From Paraburkholderia antibiotica (GTDB lineage Bacteria; Pseudomonadota; Gammaproteobacteria; Burkholderiales; Burkholderiaceae): DNA of 64,000 nucleotides. The stretch is taken from positions 1 to 64,000 of the forward strand of contig NZ_JABBFZ010000007.1 in NCBI RefSeq assembly GCF_012927125.1. The letters are read 5' to 3'. Positions 18,702 through 28,680 of this stretch are shown here, piece by piece (position 1 is the first letter of the stretch; the number at the start of each line of letters is the position of its first letter). The notes under the pieces are model-generated. The model saw only the letters and a program-made list of their open reading frames with translations, did no database searches and had not been told where the DNA came from. The position numbers and the translations under genes are program-made.

Positions 18702-19088
18702 TTCTAGGCCTGCGAGACGTAAGTAATTGGGCACCGGGGGCACCACACCGTTGCTTCGCTTGCATCTGTCAGACGGATAGCCGACCGAGGCGGTTTTCGC
18801 ATGCGCCGGTTGGCGAATGACTTACCTCGACGAAGTACGGGACGATGTGGAGTGCTTCGCGGGCCGATCAGTGTACACCCCGGATGCGTCGATGCACTGG
18901 GTGGTTAACAGGACTCGCCATTAGCGAAACAGGGGCTGGAGATGCTGCGACGCCGCATCTCCGCGCGGTTTTCCGCCCCGTAACAGTTTGATGATGCGCG
19001 GCACATCGGCCACGCATTCGCAGTTATTCGACACTCGAATGGCGCACTGAATCGGCAGCCGCGGCCAGCTGTCCGTTACAAGCGTTCG
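18702..19088. other. Intergenic region upstream of maeB
   Basis: It lies between the maeB start and the end of the MFS gene, both on the minus strand, so it should hold the maeB promoter. No strong sigma-70 hexamers, repeats or extra genes stand out, and no clear terminator of the MFS gene is seen. Confidence 0.35.
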
Positions 19089-20351
19089 TTACTCCAGTTC
19101 GGCGCCGCGCCGTTCAGGAATCAGAAACAGTGTCGCGACGATGTCGAGCAGATAGATCGACGCGAGCAGCCCAAGCGCCGCCGCGAACGAATAACGCGCC
19201 GCCAGCGCGCCCACCACCACCGGGCCGAAGCCGCCGACCGCGCGGCCCGCATTGAACAGCACGTTCTGCGCGGTCGCGCGCGCGTCGGTCGGATAAAGCT
19301 CGGAAATCAGCGCGCCGTAGCCGCCGATCATCCCGTTCACGAACACGCCCATCGCCGCGCCGCCGATCAGCAGCGCCACCGGCGTGGTCAATTGCGCGTA
19401 CACGAACACCATCACCACGGCGCCCGCCTGGTAAAACAGGAACGTCGGCTTGCGGCCGAAGCGGTCGGCGGCGATGCCGAACAGCCAGATGCCGGCTGCC
19501 ATGCCGAGAATCGTCGCGGCGGTCCACAGCCCGGATCTGGTCAGCGAATAGCCGAAAGTCTTCGACAGATAGCTCGGCAGCCAGATCATCAGCCCGTAAT
19601 AGCCGAAGTTCTGCACCGAACACAGGATCGTCACGCCGAGGCTCGCGCGCGTGGTGCGCGCATCGGCGAACAGCAGTTTGAGCGGCAGCTTGCGCATGCC
19701 GCGCGCGACGCGCTCGTTGAACAACGCCGGCTCCTCGACGCCGCGTCGCACGAAAAACGACACGAGCGCCGGCAGCAGGCCGAGCGCGAACATCCCGCGC
19801 CAGCCGATCACCGGCAGCAGCAACGGCGTGAGCAGCGCGGCCGCCAGCACGCCGAGCTGCCAGCCCAGCCCGACATACGACGACACCCGCGCGCGCTGCG
19901 CCGCCGGCCACGCTTCGGCGACCAGCGTCATGCCGATGCCGAACTCGCCGCCGAGGCCGATCCCGGCGATGGTCCGGTAGATCAGTAGATCCGCATAACC
20001 CTGCGCGAGCGCGCACAGACCGGTGAAGACCGCGAAGATCAGGATCGTCCACGTCAGCATGCGCACGCGGCCGTAATAATCGCTGAGCACGCCGAAGATC
20101 ACGCCGCCCGCGACCGCGCCGATCAGCGTCCACGTGACGAGCGCGCCGGCCTGTGCCGAGCTCAGATGCAGGTCGACGGCAATCACCGGCAGCATGAAGC
20201 CGAGGATCAGCAGATCGAAGCCGTCCATCGCATAGCCGAGCACCGAGGCGAGCAGCGCGCGGCCCGCGTAGCCCGGTTTGACGGCGGCGGCGGCGCTGGT
20301 GCCTGTGCCGGCGCCGGTTTCAGTCGCGGAGGCGGGAGGAACGGCGTTCAT
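19089..20351 (-). CDS. MFS transporter, aromatic-acid/H+ symporter-like
   Basis: A 420-aa, 12-helix major facilitator. Helix 1 carries the YAMDGFDLLILGFMLPVI motif (D in helix 1) typical of the aromatic acid:H+ and sialate-type symporters. The conserved loop 2-3 motif is GVLSDYYGRVRML, and a matching loop 8-9 motif is IAADRFGRKPTF. GIGLGGEFGIGMTLVAE in helix 4-5 is also family-typical. The first 25 residues are a low-complexity Ala/Thr/Gly tail. Substrate is unknown; an organic or aromatic acid is plausible given the family. It is divergent from pyrE. Confidence 0.85.
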   Translation of the reverse strand: MNAVPPASATETGAGTGTSAAAAVKPGYAGRALLASVLGYAMDGFDLLILGFMLPVIAVDLHLSSAQAGALVTWTLIGAVAGGVIFGVLSDYYGRVRMLTWTILIFAVFTGLCALAQGYADLLIYRTIAGIGLGGEFGIGMTLVAEAWPAAQRARVSSYVGLGWQLGVLAAALLTPLLLPVIGWRGMFALGLLPALVSFFVRRGVEEPALFNERVARGMRKLPLKLLFADARTTRASLGVTILCSVQNFGYYGLMIWLPSYLSKTFGYSLTRSGLWTAATILGMAAGIWLFGIAADRFGRKPTFLFYQAGAVVMVFVYAQLTTPVALLIGGAAMGVFVNGMIGGYGALISELYPTDARATAQNVLFNAGRAVGGFGPVVVGALAARYSFAAALGLLASIYLLDIVATLFLIPERRGAELE

Positions 20352-20674
20352 TGAAAGGATTCCGTAGGTCAGGGATCGGGCGCGGCGTGGCGCCCGGAAA
20401 AGTCGCGTGAGTGTAAAGGCGGCCTTGCCCGGTCACAAGACGAGCCGCGGACGCTGCATGGACGCCCCGCGAACGACGTGCGCGCCCTACGCACCGCCGA
20501 CGGCCTCCTCGGGCCGAGCCATTTCGGGTAAAATAGCCGCCCACGCGCGTAGCAAAAGCCGGTCTGCTCTACTGCCGGCCGCGTATTCCGCCCAGCATGG
20601 CGCGGCATACCCCGCTTGCTGCGCCACCGGGCCCCGCGCCCGCTTCTCCCCCGCTCACTCCGAAGGATCCGCCC
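20352..20674. other. Divergent MFS/pyrE intergenic region
   Basis: Contains the upstream regions of two divergent genes. A -10-like TAAAAT occurs at 20529-20534 in pyrE orientation without a recognisable -35. No gene or riboswitch is evident. Confidence 0.35.
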
Positions 20675-21361
20675 ATGACAGGCTTCGATCGCCAGACGAT
20701 CTCCGACACTACCGCCAAGATGCTGCTCGAAGTGCAAGCAGTGCATTTCAACGCGGAGAAACCGTACATTTTCACGTCCGGCTGGGCGAGCCCGGTGTAC
20801 ATCGACTGCCGCAAGCTGATCTCGTATCCGCGCGTGCGCCGCGGCCTGATGGAAATGGCCGAAGCGACGATCCTGCGCGACGTCGGCTATGAGCAGATCG
20901 ACGCGGTCGCCGGTGGCGAAACCGCTGGTATCCCGTTCGCAGCGTGGCTGTCCGACCGCCTGATGGTGCCGATGCAATACGTGCGCAAGAAGCCGAAGGG
21001 TTTCGGCCGTAACGCGCAGATCGAAGGTCTGCTGACCGAAGGCCAGCGCGTGCTGCTCGTCGAAGACCTGACCACCGACAGCCGCAGCAAGATCAACTTC
21101 ATCAACGCGCTGCGCACCGCCGGCGCAACGGTGAACCACTGCTTCGTGCTGTTCCACTACAACATCTTCAAGGAAAGCGTGTCGGTGCTGAAAGACATCG
21201 ACGTCGACCTGCACGCGCTCGCCACGTGGTGGGACGTGCTGCGCGTCGCGAAGGAAAACAAGTACTTCGACACGAAGACGCTCGACGAAGTGGAAAAATT
21301 CCTGCACGCACCGGCCGAATGGTCGGCCGCGCACGGTGGCGCCACGTCAACGCCGCAATAA
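20675..21361 (+). CDS. pyrE: Orotate phosphoribosyltransferase
   Basis: Joins orotate and PRPP to give OMP in pyrimidine synthesis, 228 aa. The substrate pocket segment [20 protein letters not shown] is near the N-terminus, [17 protein letters not shown] forms the catalytic loop, and the PRPP-binding motif is [14 protein letters not shown] (about 127-140). The ATG at 20675 matches family length; the open frame upstream lacks homology. Single gene followed by a strong terminator. Confidence 0.95.
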   Translation: MTGFDRQTISDTTAKMLLEVQAVHFNAEKPYIFTSGWASPVYIDCRKLISYPRVRRGLMEMAEATILRDVGYEQIDAVAGGETAGIPFAAWLSDRLMVPMQYVRKKPKGFGRNAQIEGLLTEGQRVLLVEDLTTDSRSKINFINALRTAGATVNHCFVLFHYNIFKESVSVLKDIDVDLHALATWWDVLRVAKENKYFDTKTLDEVEKFLHAPAEWSAAHGGATSTPQ

Positions 21362-21422
21362 CAAAGCAATCACCATGCAATTACGCCACGCTAACGCGTG
21401 GTCGTTTTATGCAAATTGAATT

Positions 21423-21458
21423 AAAAAGCCGCCTGTTGCAAAACAGGCGGCTTTTTTT
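21423..21458. terminator. Bidirectional terminator, pyrE / response regulator
   Basis: AGCCGCCTGTT and AACAGGCGGCT pair over 11 bp around GCAA with T-runs on both strands. It serves pyrE on plus and the convergent response regulator gene on minus. Confidence 0.93.
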
Positions 21459-21505
21459 ATACGCGTTCATTCGCGCTGCCAGCGCCAGCAAAAATACATA
21501 CGGGA

Positions 21506-22195
21506 TCAGGATTCGTACGCGGTCTCGTCCGGTACCGCCGACGACAGATTCAACAGGCCATTGCTTTGCGCATACAGAAACAGTTCGGAATCGCGATCAA
21601 TGCCGAGCTTGCGCATCGCTGCGTTTTTCTGCGTGCTGATGGTCTTGATGCTGCGATTCAAACGCTCCGAGATTTCCTTGATCGTCATACCCGAGACGAA
21701 CAGCCGCACGACTTCGAGTTCGCGCCGCGACAGCATTGCGTCTTCGCGTGTGCCAGCCGAAGTGACCCGCAACGCATCGAGCGCAGTCTTCACCGACGGA
21801 CTCAGATAGCTCATGCGACGGCTGACGTACTGCACCGCGAGCCCGATGTGGCTCAGATCGTCCGATTTATTGACGACAGCCGTCACGCCCAATTCATTCA
21901 GGCGCTTGAGCAGCGCGGCATTCTCCAGCATGGTGAGGACGACGATCGGCAGCTTCGGGAAATTGCGCCGCAGATAGCCGATGAGTTGCAGACCATCGCC
22001 ATACTGTCCGCCCGGCATGGCGAGATCGGTGACGAGTACGTCGCACGGCGTGGCGTGCAGCATCCTGACGAGTTCGGTGGATTGTCTCGCACGCCCAACG
22101 ACTTGCAGACCGGGAAACTTGAGTAGCGCATGCTCGGCGCCAAACAGAATAACGGGGTGGTCATCCGCAACCACGACCCTGAGTGCAACTTGCAT
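21506..22195 (-). CDS. Orphan NarL/FixJ-family response regulator
   Basis: A 229-aa two-component regulator. The receiver domain shows the acidic pair in VVADDHPVILFG, the phospho-acceptor Asp in CDVLVTDLAMPGG (about residue 60) and the conserved Lys in TAVVNKSDD. The C-terminal LuxR-type helix-turn-helix is LSRRELEVVRLFVSGMTIKEISERLNRSIKTIS. The arrangement resembles RcsB, BvgA or FimZ. No histidine kinase gene is adjacent, so its sensor lies elsewhere. The start at 22195 is set by AGGAGG 4 nt upstream; the longer frame is rejected. It converges with pyrE and is divergent from the PEBP gene. Confidence 0.9.
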   Translation of the reverse strand: MQVALRVVVADDHPVILFGAEHALLKFPGLQVVGRARQSTELVRMLHATPCDVLVTDLAMPGGQYGDGLQLIGYLRRNFPKLPIVVLTMLENAALLKRLNELGVTAVVNKSDDLSHIGLAVQYVSRRMSYLSPSVKTALDALRVTSAGTREDAMLSRRELEVVRLFVSGMTIKEISERLNRSIKTISTQKNAAMRKLGIDRDSELFLYAQSNGLLNLSSAVPDETAYES

Positions 22196-22471
22196 CGTCC
22201 TCCTTCGGACGGATAAACCGGTCTCCACAACTTCCAACACTTATTTCTGCGTTGATTATTCAACCGAATAAAGCGCGCACCTGGTTGCCCAATAATGCTC
22301 ACCACTATAGTTGATTTACTATCTTCTAATTCCACGAAGCACGCACGACAATGCATCGTAGAGCTAATCAGCGCTCAGCTTGGGTTAGACTTGATTCCAC
22401 TTTAGGGCTCAATTAAGGACAACAACCATCGCGAGGACCCGCGCCTCGCGCCCTGACAGGAGAAACGGCAC

Positions 22472-23068
22472 ATGCACGCGCGTTGCCTGGTTGTTTCGCT
22501 GGCTTCCTCGTGGTGGTATCGATCTCTCGCCGTCTGCGCGATGCTTGCGCTATCGGCGACGCAAAGTTCCGTCGCACGCGCCGACGGCGCATTCACTCTG
22601 ACTAGCGCGAACCTGCGCGCGGGCGGCACCGTACCGACCGCCCAGGTGTTCGACCAGAACGACTGCAAAGGCGGCAACCATTCGCCGCAACTGACATGGC
22701 GCGACGCGCCGGCCGGCACGCGCGGCTTCGCGATCACGATGTTCGACGAAGACGCGCCGGGGCGCGGCTGGTGGCATTGGGCAGTGGCAGGCATTCCGGC
22801 CACCGTCGATAGCCTGCCCGAGAACGCGAGTTCGTCGGGATTTCTGAAGAAGCTCGGCGCGGTCGAAGCGCGCAACGATTTCGACACCGATGGTTACGGC
22901 GGCCCATGCCCGCCGCCGGGCAAACCGCATCGCTATATCATCACCGTGTACGCGCTGAACGCGGTCGATCTGCGTCTCGCGCAAGGCCGTCCCGCGCTGA
23001 TGTTCGATCACGAGATCGGTACCGCGTCGATCGGCAGCGCGCGGCTGGTGGTCAACTACGGACGCTAG
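22472..23068 (+). CDS. Exported YbhB/YbcL-type PEBP protein
   Basis: A 198-aa member of the phosphatidylethanolamine-binding (Raf-kinase-inhibitor-like) family. An N-terminal signal peptide (to about residue 38, ...SVARADG) precedes the PEBP fold. Typical features are GGNHSPQLTWRDAP, FAITMFDEDAPGRGWWHWAV (the DxDxP ligand pocket) and GYGGPCPPPGKPHRYIITVYAL. The bacterial function is unclear; a ligand-binding or chaperone-like periplasmic role is usually assumed. AGGAGAAAC precedes the ATG. It stands alone, divergent from the response regulator gene, whose regulon it might belong to (inference). Confidence 0.88.
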   Translation: MHARCLVVSLASSWWYRSLAVCAMLALSATQSSVARADGAFTLTSANLRAGGTVPTAQVFDQNDCKGGNHSPQLTWRDAPAGTRGFAITMFDEDAPGRGWWHWAVAGIPATVDSLPENASSSGFLKKLGAVEARNDFDTDGYGGPCPPPGKPHRYIITVYALNAVDLRLAQGRPALMFDHEIGTASIGSARLVVNYGR

Positions 23069-23343
23069 CGACGGGTTTGCGGCGGTGGCTGGCCGGGCCG
23101 TTTGGGTCGAGCCATCCGCATTGCTGCGTGTTCCGTCGATTCGCTGGTTGGTTCACCATGCGGCCCGATGACGCGATGAGACCTTGTTGTCATCTGCGCA
23201 CGCTAACGTACGCGTAGCGTCAGGCGCGGCGACGAGCCGTCACCCACGTCACGCCGCGCCGGCATTTGCGTGCGCCCGCGCACCACCCCGCATCGCTTTG
23301 CCTGTTCCGTTCACCCTGCCCGATCACTTTGCCGGAGCGCTCC

Positions 23344-23916
23344 ATGTCGAAGATCGTCATCGTTTATCACAGCGGCTACGGCCACACGAAGAAAGTCGCG
23401 GAAGCCGTGCTCGCGGGCGCGCTCGACGCAGGCGCCGACGCGAAGCTGATGCCGGTCGGCGACATGGACGATGCGTCGTGGGACGAACTCGCCGCTGCCG
23501 ACGCGCTGATTTTCGGCGCGCCGACCTACATGGGCGGCCCGTCCGCCGACTTCAAGAAGTTCGCCGACGCGAGCTCGAAGCCGTGGTTCAGCCAGGCCTG
23601 GCGGGACAAGATCGCGGCCGGCTTCACGAACTCCGCATCGATGAACGGCGACAAGTTCTCGACCATCCAGTACTTCATCACGCTGGCAATGCAGCACAGC
23701 ATGATCTGGGCGGGCACCGGCATGATGCCGGCGAACACGAAGGCGGCGACCCGCAACGATCTGAACTACGTCGGCGGTTTTGCCGGGCTGCTCACGCAGT
23801 CGGCGGCCGATGCGTCGGCCGAGGAAGCGCCGCCGTCGGGCGACCTGGAAACCGCGCGCAGCTTCGGTGCGCGGATTGCGGGTGTCACGGAGCGTTGGAT
23901 CGCCACGCGGGCCTAA
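23344..23916 (+). CDS. Flavodoxin-fold NAD(P)H:quinone oxidoreductase-like protein
   Basis: A 190-aa WrbA/flavodoxin-type FMN protein. The FMN phosphate loop is at the N-terminus (IVYHSGYGHTKKVAEAV, residues 5-21), followed by ADALIFGAPTYMGG (about 52-65) and a segment TNSASMNGDKFSTIQYF typical of WrbA-like enzymes. It probably reduces quinones by two electrons. The ATG at 23344 is preferred because the FMN loop begins six residues later; the upstream in-frame extension is proline-rich and unlike the family. Confidence 0.85.
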   Translation: MSKIVIVYHSGYGHTKKVAEAVLAGALDAGADAKLMPVGDMDDASWDELAAADALIFGAPTYMGGPSADFKKFADASSKPWFSQAWRDKIAAGFTNSASMNGDKFSTIQYFITLAMQHSMIWAGTGMMPANTKAATRNDLNYVGGFAGLLTQSAADASAEEAPPSGDLETARSFGARIAGVTERWIATRA

Positions 23917-24252
23917 TGAGCAGGCCTGAGGAGCAGGCGTAAGGAACCGGCGTAGTGAGCGGGCAGCGCCGTTGAACCGCACGGCATCGGCGGCATGCGG
24001 CGCGCTCCACGGCCTGCCGCGCGCACCTCGGCGGATCTGCCGCAACGGAATCACCGTCGCTGTCGCGTTGCCGCCAATCCGCCGTCATCTGCCCGCATCT
24101 GCCGCGTAACAGGTCACGCCGATGTCGCTTTGCGCGCTCATCGTCGTTCGCATCGTCGTTTTTTGGCGCCTTACCGCACCGGCGCGGCGATGAGGTCTTA
24201 AAATAGCATTCCGGCGCGGCGTCGCGCCCCGTTTCCAGCGAGTGAGATCGAG
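23917..24252. other. Intergenic region upstream of argC
   Basis: No gene is supported. A -10-like TTAAAATAG occurs about 50 bp before argC. The sequence after the flavodoxin gene is GC-rich without a clear terminator. Confidence 0.35.
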
Positions 24253-25200
24253 ATGAGCACGAAAGTTTTTGTCGACGGACAGGAAGGCACGACCGGCCTG
24301 AAGATTTTTGAATACCTGTCGCAGCGCGCCGACGTGGAGATCCTGCGTATCGAAGAAGCGAAGCGCAAGGACCTCGACGAGCGCCGTCGTCTCATCAACG
24401 CGTCGGACGTCACGTTCCTGTGCCTGCCCGACGTCGCCTCGCGCGAATCCGCGTCGCTGGTGGACAACGATCGCACGGTGCTGCTCGACGCGAGCACCGC
24501 GTTCCGCACCTCGCCCGACTGGGCCTACGGTCTGCCCGAACTGGCCCGCTCGCAGCGCGAGCGTCTGCGCACCGCGAAGCGCATCGCCGTGCCGGGCTGC
24601 CACGCGTCGGCGTTCGTACTGGCAATGCGCCCGCTCATCGAAGCCGGCGTCGTCGCACCCGAGTTCGCCGCGCATGCGTATTCGATCACCGGTTATAGCG
24701 GCGGCGGCAAGAAGATGATTGCCGACTACGAAGCCGGCGGTAACGACAAGCTGAAGAGCCCGCGTTCTTACGCGCTCGGCCTCACGCACAAGCATCTGCC
24801 GGAAATGGCCGCTCATACGGGTCTGACGTCGGCGCCGATCTTCACGCCGATCGTCGGCGATTTCTACAAGGGCCTCGCGGTCACCACTTACTTCTCGCCG
24901 AGCCAGCTCGCGAAGAAGGCCACGCCACAGGACGTGCAGGCGTTGTTCGCCGAGTACTACGCGGGCGAAGCGTTCGTCCACGTCGCGCCGTTCAACGCGG
25001 ACGCGAATCTCGACAGCGGCTTCTTCGACGTGCAGGCGAACAACGACACCAATCGCGTCGACCTGTTCGTGTTCGGCAACGAGGAGCGCTTCGTGACCGT
25101 CGCGCGTCTGGACAACCTCGGCAAGGGCGCATCGGGTGCGGCGATCCAGTGTATGAATCTCGCGATCGGCGCGGCCGAAGACACCGGCTTGAAACGCTAA
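24253..25200 (+). CDS. argC: N-acetyl-gamma-glutamyl-phosphate reductase (type 2)
   Basis: NADPH-dependent third step of arginine synthesis. The 315-aa length and N-terminus ([19 protein letters not shown]) match the short, type-2 ArgC rather than the 345-aa type 1. The catalytic Cys is in VPGCHASAF (about residue 117) and YSGGGKKM follows. FCLPD-like [13 protein letters not shown] lies in the cofactor domain. It is not in an arg operon here; neighbours are unrelated. A terminator follows 52 bp after the stop. Confidence 0.93.
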   Translation: MSTKVFVDGQEGTTGLKIFEYLSQRADVEILRIEEAKRKDLDERRRLINASDVTFLCLPDVASRESASLVDNDRTVLLDASTAFRTSPDWAYGLPELARSQRERLRTAKRIAVPGCHASAFVLAMRPLIEAGVVAPEFAAHAYSITGYSGGGKKMIADYEAGGNDKLKSPRSYALGLTHKHLPEMAAHTGLTSAPIFTPIVGDFYKGLAVTTYFSPSQLAKKATPQDVQALFAEYYAGEAFVHVAPFNADANLDSGFFDVQANNDTNRVDLFVFGNEERFVTVARLDNLGKGASGAAIQCMNLAIGAAEDTGLKR

Positions 25201-25251
25201 GCCGCCCGTTGCCAGAACGGTCATATCCCACTCACCGTTCACCGCCCCCTG

Positions 25252-25283
25252 AAAAGCCGGTCTGTAAAGACCGGCTTTTTCGT
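25252..25283 (+). terminator. Intrinsic terminator of argC
   Basis: AGCCGGTC and GACCGGCT pair around TGTAAA, preceded by an A-run and followed by five T. Confidence 0.9.
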
Positions 25284-25697
25284 TTGAAAACACGCGCCTC
25301 CCAATTCGTTTAAAAATCCTTATTAGTAGTCGCCCGAATTACTTGAAATATAAAAACGGAACCCCTAAACGCATTCGGTAATTCGTGCCCTCACTCGAAT
25401 CCGACTGCACAGATTGCCGCATAGGGAAACACCCGATTTTTTCCCGAACGGTCGTGCCAGGATCATAGAGCCTTTTTGTCGCGATGCTTGCCCAATAAGG
25501 CGATGCCGCCAGGCAACAATGGCGCGTGCGACACGAAAAATCGTTTGGCGTTTAAAAGGACGGCGACCATCCGTGCCATGCGCGTGCGCTGAAATTCACG
25601 CTGTTTGAATCGACCTTTTTAGACGGCTCATTCAATTGACAGCCAATAAACGCACAGCAAAATGACTCCGCACAATTACACGAAGGGAGACAGCAGC
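25284..25697. other. AT-richer intergenic region upstream of DUF2957 genes
   Basis: No gene is supported. The region is less GC-rich than the surrounding coding DNA and carries a candidate promoter at its right end (25636-25663). Nothing else was recognised. Confidence 0.4.
25636..25663 (+). promoter_or_regulatory. Candidate promoter of DUF2957 operon
   Basis: A consensus -35 TTGACA (25636-25641) is followed after 16 bp by CAAAAT (25658-25663). The predicted transcript would begin near 25670, after the in-frame ATG at 25662, which supports the downstream start at 25698. Confidence 0.5.
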
Positions 25698-27077
25698 ATG
25701 TCGCACGCCATGACTCGCGGCCTGGCAATGGCCATTGCCACAGCGCCTTTCCTTATTGCCTGCGGCGGCGGCAAGGCCGGCGATCCGAGCCCGGTCACGC
25801 CGACCCAATGCTCGGGTTCGAGCTGCGGCACGCAAGGCGCGCCGACCTCGAGCGCGACGACGGCCACGCTGTGTCCCGATACCGCCGACATCGTCAAAAG
25901 CACCTATCTCGGCGGCGCCGGCAGCGGCGAAATCGTGCAGCTGAACATCGACGCCACCGCGATGACCTACACGCTGAAGTGGCTCGAATCGCCGATTCCT
26001 CTCACCAGCGCAAGCGTCTCCATCACGCGCAAGGGCACGCAGATCGCCGGCGCGGTGATCCACCCGCCGACCGGCATGCTGCCGACCGCCGAACAGACGC
26101 GCTGCGCGTTCATTCTCGGCGCGGGCACCGGCACCGCGTCGGACGGCACGACCTACACGACGCCCGACTTCGTCAACAACCCGAATCCGCCGATGATCCT
26201 GATCGGCAAGGGCGTCGCGGGCGGCGGCATCCCCGGCGCGACGATCGAATATGCGGGCATCAACCTCGTCGTCACGACCATCGGCGCGGTCAACAAGCGG
26301 CATTTCGACTTCTATCCGTTCCTCGGCTTCGCGAGCACGACCACCGATCTCACGCAGCTGCCCGGCACCTATAACGCGCTGCTCTATCACCTGTCGCCGA
26401 CCGCGAACTACGAGACCGTCGCGACGAACTCGATCGAGACCTTCGACGCGAGCGGCAACTGCACGTCGTCGAGCTCGACCGGCTGCCTGTCGACCGGCAA
26501 CGCGCTAACGCTGAACAGCAACGGCTATTTCGACAGCACCAACCCGCCGCAGATCGTGCCGGGCAGTGGCGCCAGCACCAACCCGCTGCGCACCGGCAAC
26601 TACGCGACCTCGCACATGATCCTCGGCCAGTTGAACGGCACGACGATCCCGCTGGTGGTCCGCACCGGTTTCGTCGATACCAGCAACCTGCTGGCCGCCA
26701 AGGTCGACGACGAATCCGGCATCGCGATGCTCGCCGCGGCGACGCCGCTCGCGTCGGGCGGTTTCGACGGCGGCTACGTCGGCGCGGATTCGAACTTCAA
26801 GTACACCGCGACGCTGGTGCAGGGTGCGGCCGCGACCTTCATCAATCCGTCGACATCGGCCGCGGAAAGCACGGTTGGCCTCAGTTACGGCGCATCGACC
26901 CCGGGCCTCGTCAACGTGCAGGACAGCAGCGGCAACGCCGGCCTCGCGATCGCATCCGGCGGCCTGTACGCGACCGTGATCCAGGGCACGGAGAACGGCG
27001 GCATCACGTCGACGTCGGCCAACGCCGATACGCCGAGCGCGCCCTACTTCGGCATCGGCGCACAGATCAGCAAGTAA
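25698..27077 (+). CDS. DUF2957 lipoprotein, first paralogue
   Basis: A 459-aa lipoprotein. The N-terminus has a signal sequence ending in the lipobox FLIAC-GGG (Cys near residue 21). The mature part is rich in Gly, Thr, Ser and Asn, with strand-like repeats and no catalytic motif, as in the Burkholderiales DUF2957 family. It shares blocks with the next gene: LCPDTADI/LCPSALDY, LESPIPLT/IESPIPAT, FYPFLGFAS/YYPFIGFSS and AKVDDESGIAMLA/YADDESGISILA. The start is set by AAGGGAGA nine nt before the ATG. Probable surface or periplasmic envelope protein of unknown function. Confidence 0.8.
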   Translation: MSHAMTRGLAMAIATAPFLIACGGGKAGDPSPVTPTQCSGSSCGTQGAPTSSATTATLCPDTADIVKSTYLGGAGSGEIVQLNIDATAMTYTLKWLESPIPLTSASVSITRKGTQIAGAVIHPPTGMLPTAEQTRCAFILGAGTGTASDGTTYTTPDFVNNPNPPMILIGKGVAGGGIPGATIEYAGINLVVTTIGAVNKRHFDFYPFLGFASTTTDLTQLPGTYNALLYHLSPTANYETVATNSIETFDASGNCTSSSSTGCLSTGNALTLNSNGYFDSTNPPQIVPGSGASTNPLRTGNYATSHMILGQLNGTTIPLVVRTGFVDTSNLLAAKVDDESGIAMLAAATPLASGGFDGGYVGADSNFKYTATLVQGAAATFINPSTSAAESTVGLSYGASTPGLVNVQDSSGNAGLAIASGGLYATVIQGTENGGITSTSANADTPSAPYFGIGAQISK

Positions 27078-27226
27078 CGCAGGCACTACGAGCAACACGG
27101 GCAACAGGCAAAGGACCGGCTGCGCGCAACGCGCAGTCGCCCCGCGTACGCGGCGCGGGACACATCGAACACAAGGTGGCCGGAATGGGAGCCGGCCACA
27201 TACAACGAGAACATTCGGGAGGCGGT

Positions 27227-28483
27227 ATGAATTGGAGAATCCTGTCGGTGCTGGCTCTTTCCGCACCGTTGCTGGGGGCGTGCGGGGGCGGCGGCGGTGG
27301 CAGCAGTAACGGCGACGGACCGATGACCGAAACACGGCTGTGTCCTTCCGCGCTCGACTACGGCACGGTCTTCACCGGCGGCGGCGGCGACGGTGAACTC
27401 GTCAAGCTGCAGCTCGATACGACCAGGATGACCTGGCAGATCAGCTACATCGAGTCGCCGATTCCCGCGACCACCGGCACGGTCATGCCGACGCGCGCGG
27501 GCCAGAGTGCAAGCGGCACGCTGACCCAGGAAACTCTGCTGCCGACCAGCAAGCTGAACCAGTGCGCGTTCCGCCTGAACGGCGCAAGTCTCGATTCGAG
27601 CCGTCCGGCGCGGATTTTCGTCGGCGAAGGCGTGGCGGGCGGCACGATCCCCGGCGCGGAAATCTCGTTCGGTGGCGTGCTCGGCGTCGGCGCAGTGCCC
27701 GACACCACGTTCCCGTACTACCCGTTCATCGGTTTCTCGTCGATTGAAACGAATCTCGCCAACGTCGCCGGCACCTACAACCAGGTCGGCTATCACCAGG
27801 TGCCGTCGCAGAACTTCGCGCCGGTCGCGGTCGATTCGAAGATCACGATCAACGCCGACGGCACGTGGAGCGAGTGCGACAACACCGGCGTCAACGCGGG
27901 CAGCTGCCAGCAGCCGGGTACCAACTTCGCCGCGGCGGCCGACGGCAGCGGCGCATTCGAGACCGACAAGTTCCTCGGTCAGGCCAAGCCGACCCTCGCG
28001 ACGACGCCGAAAGCGCGCGGCTACATGATCGTCGGCAAGCTGAAGAATCAGCTGGTGCCGATCCTCGTGCGCACCGGCGCGGCCAACTCGTCGGCGACCA
28101 CGGCAGTCAACGGCGAACTCGGCCCGTACGCCGACGACGAATCCGGCATCTCGATCCTCGCGCCGCAGACGGCGACCACGGTGGGCGCGCAGAACGGCGA
28201 GTACATCGGCGTCGACAGCCAGTTCGACTACCGCACGACCGCGCTCGAAGGCACCGAGGCGACGCTGCTCGATCCGTTCAACGCATCGCAGGCGTCGCTC
28301 GCGACCGCGCTCGATCTGAGCTTCACGCAGACCGTGCCGGGTGTCGTGACGACCACGCATGTGGGCGCGTCGACCGGTACCACGCCGACCGGCAAGATGA
28401 TCTTCACGGGCGGCGTGTTCGGTTACCTCGATATGACCAACGCTTCGTCGCCGTACTTCACGATCGGCGCCTTCGTCCAGTAA
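27227..28483 (+). CDS. DUF2957 lipoprotein, second paralogue
   Basis: A 418-aa lipoprotein with signal sequence and lipobox LLGAC-GGG, then a poly-Gly/Ser linker. It is a tandem paralogue of the preceding protein, sharing the order of conserved blocks along the whole length (for example GEGVAGGTIPGAEISFGG against GKGVAGGGIPGATIEYAG). GGGAGGCGGT precedes the ATG at 27227. The 149-bp gap to the first copy and the 197-bp gap to the OmpW gene contain no obvious terminator, so one transcript is likely. Function is unknown. Confidence 0.8.
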   Translation: MNWRILSVLALSAPLLGACGGGGGGSSNGDGPMTETRLCPSALDYGTVFTGGGGDGELVKLQLDTTRMTWQISYIESPIPATTGTVMPTRAGQSASGTLTQETLLPTSKLNQCAFRLNGASLDSSRPARIFVGEGVAGGTIPGAEISFGGVLGVGAVPDTTFPYYPFIGFSSIETNLANVAGTYNQVGYHQVPSQNFAPVAVDSKITINADGTWSECDNTGVNAGSCQQPGTNFAAAADGSGAFETDKFLGQAKPTLATTPKARGYMIVGKLKNQLVPILVRTGAANSSATTAVNGELGPYADDESGISILAPQTATTVGAQNGEYIGVDSQFDYRTTALEGTEATLLDPFNASQASLATALDLSFTQTVPGVVTTTHVGASTGTTPTGKMIFTGGVFGYLDMTNASSPYFTIGAFVQ

Positions 28484-28680
28484 CGAGCGCCGGATGCGGC
28501 GCCGCCGAACCGGGCGGCGTCCGCATCCCGGTTGTCGCGTCGCACCGCGCCCCGCCTGGCGGAGCGCCTGGCCGACGACGCGGCGACCGGCGCCCCACGA
28601 ACATCCAGCGCAGCAGTCGGGCCGACGCCCGCCGTCGCCCGTCGTGCGTCCAGCCGGGCGGGCGCCAGAGGAGGAACACA

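Noticed and set aside
23917..24252. Riboswitch or attenuator before argC
   Set aside because: No conserved aptamer elements or leader peptide were recognisable.
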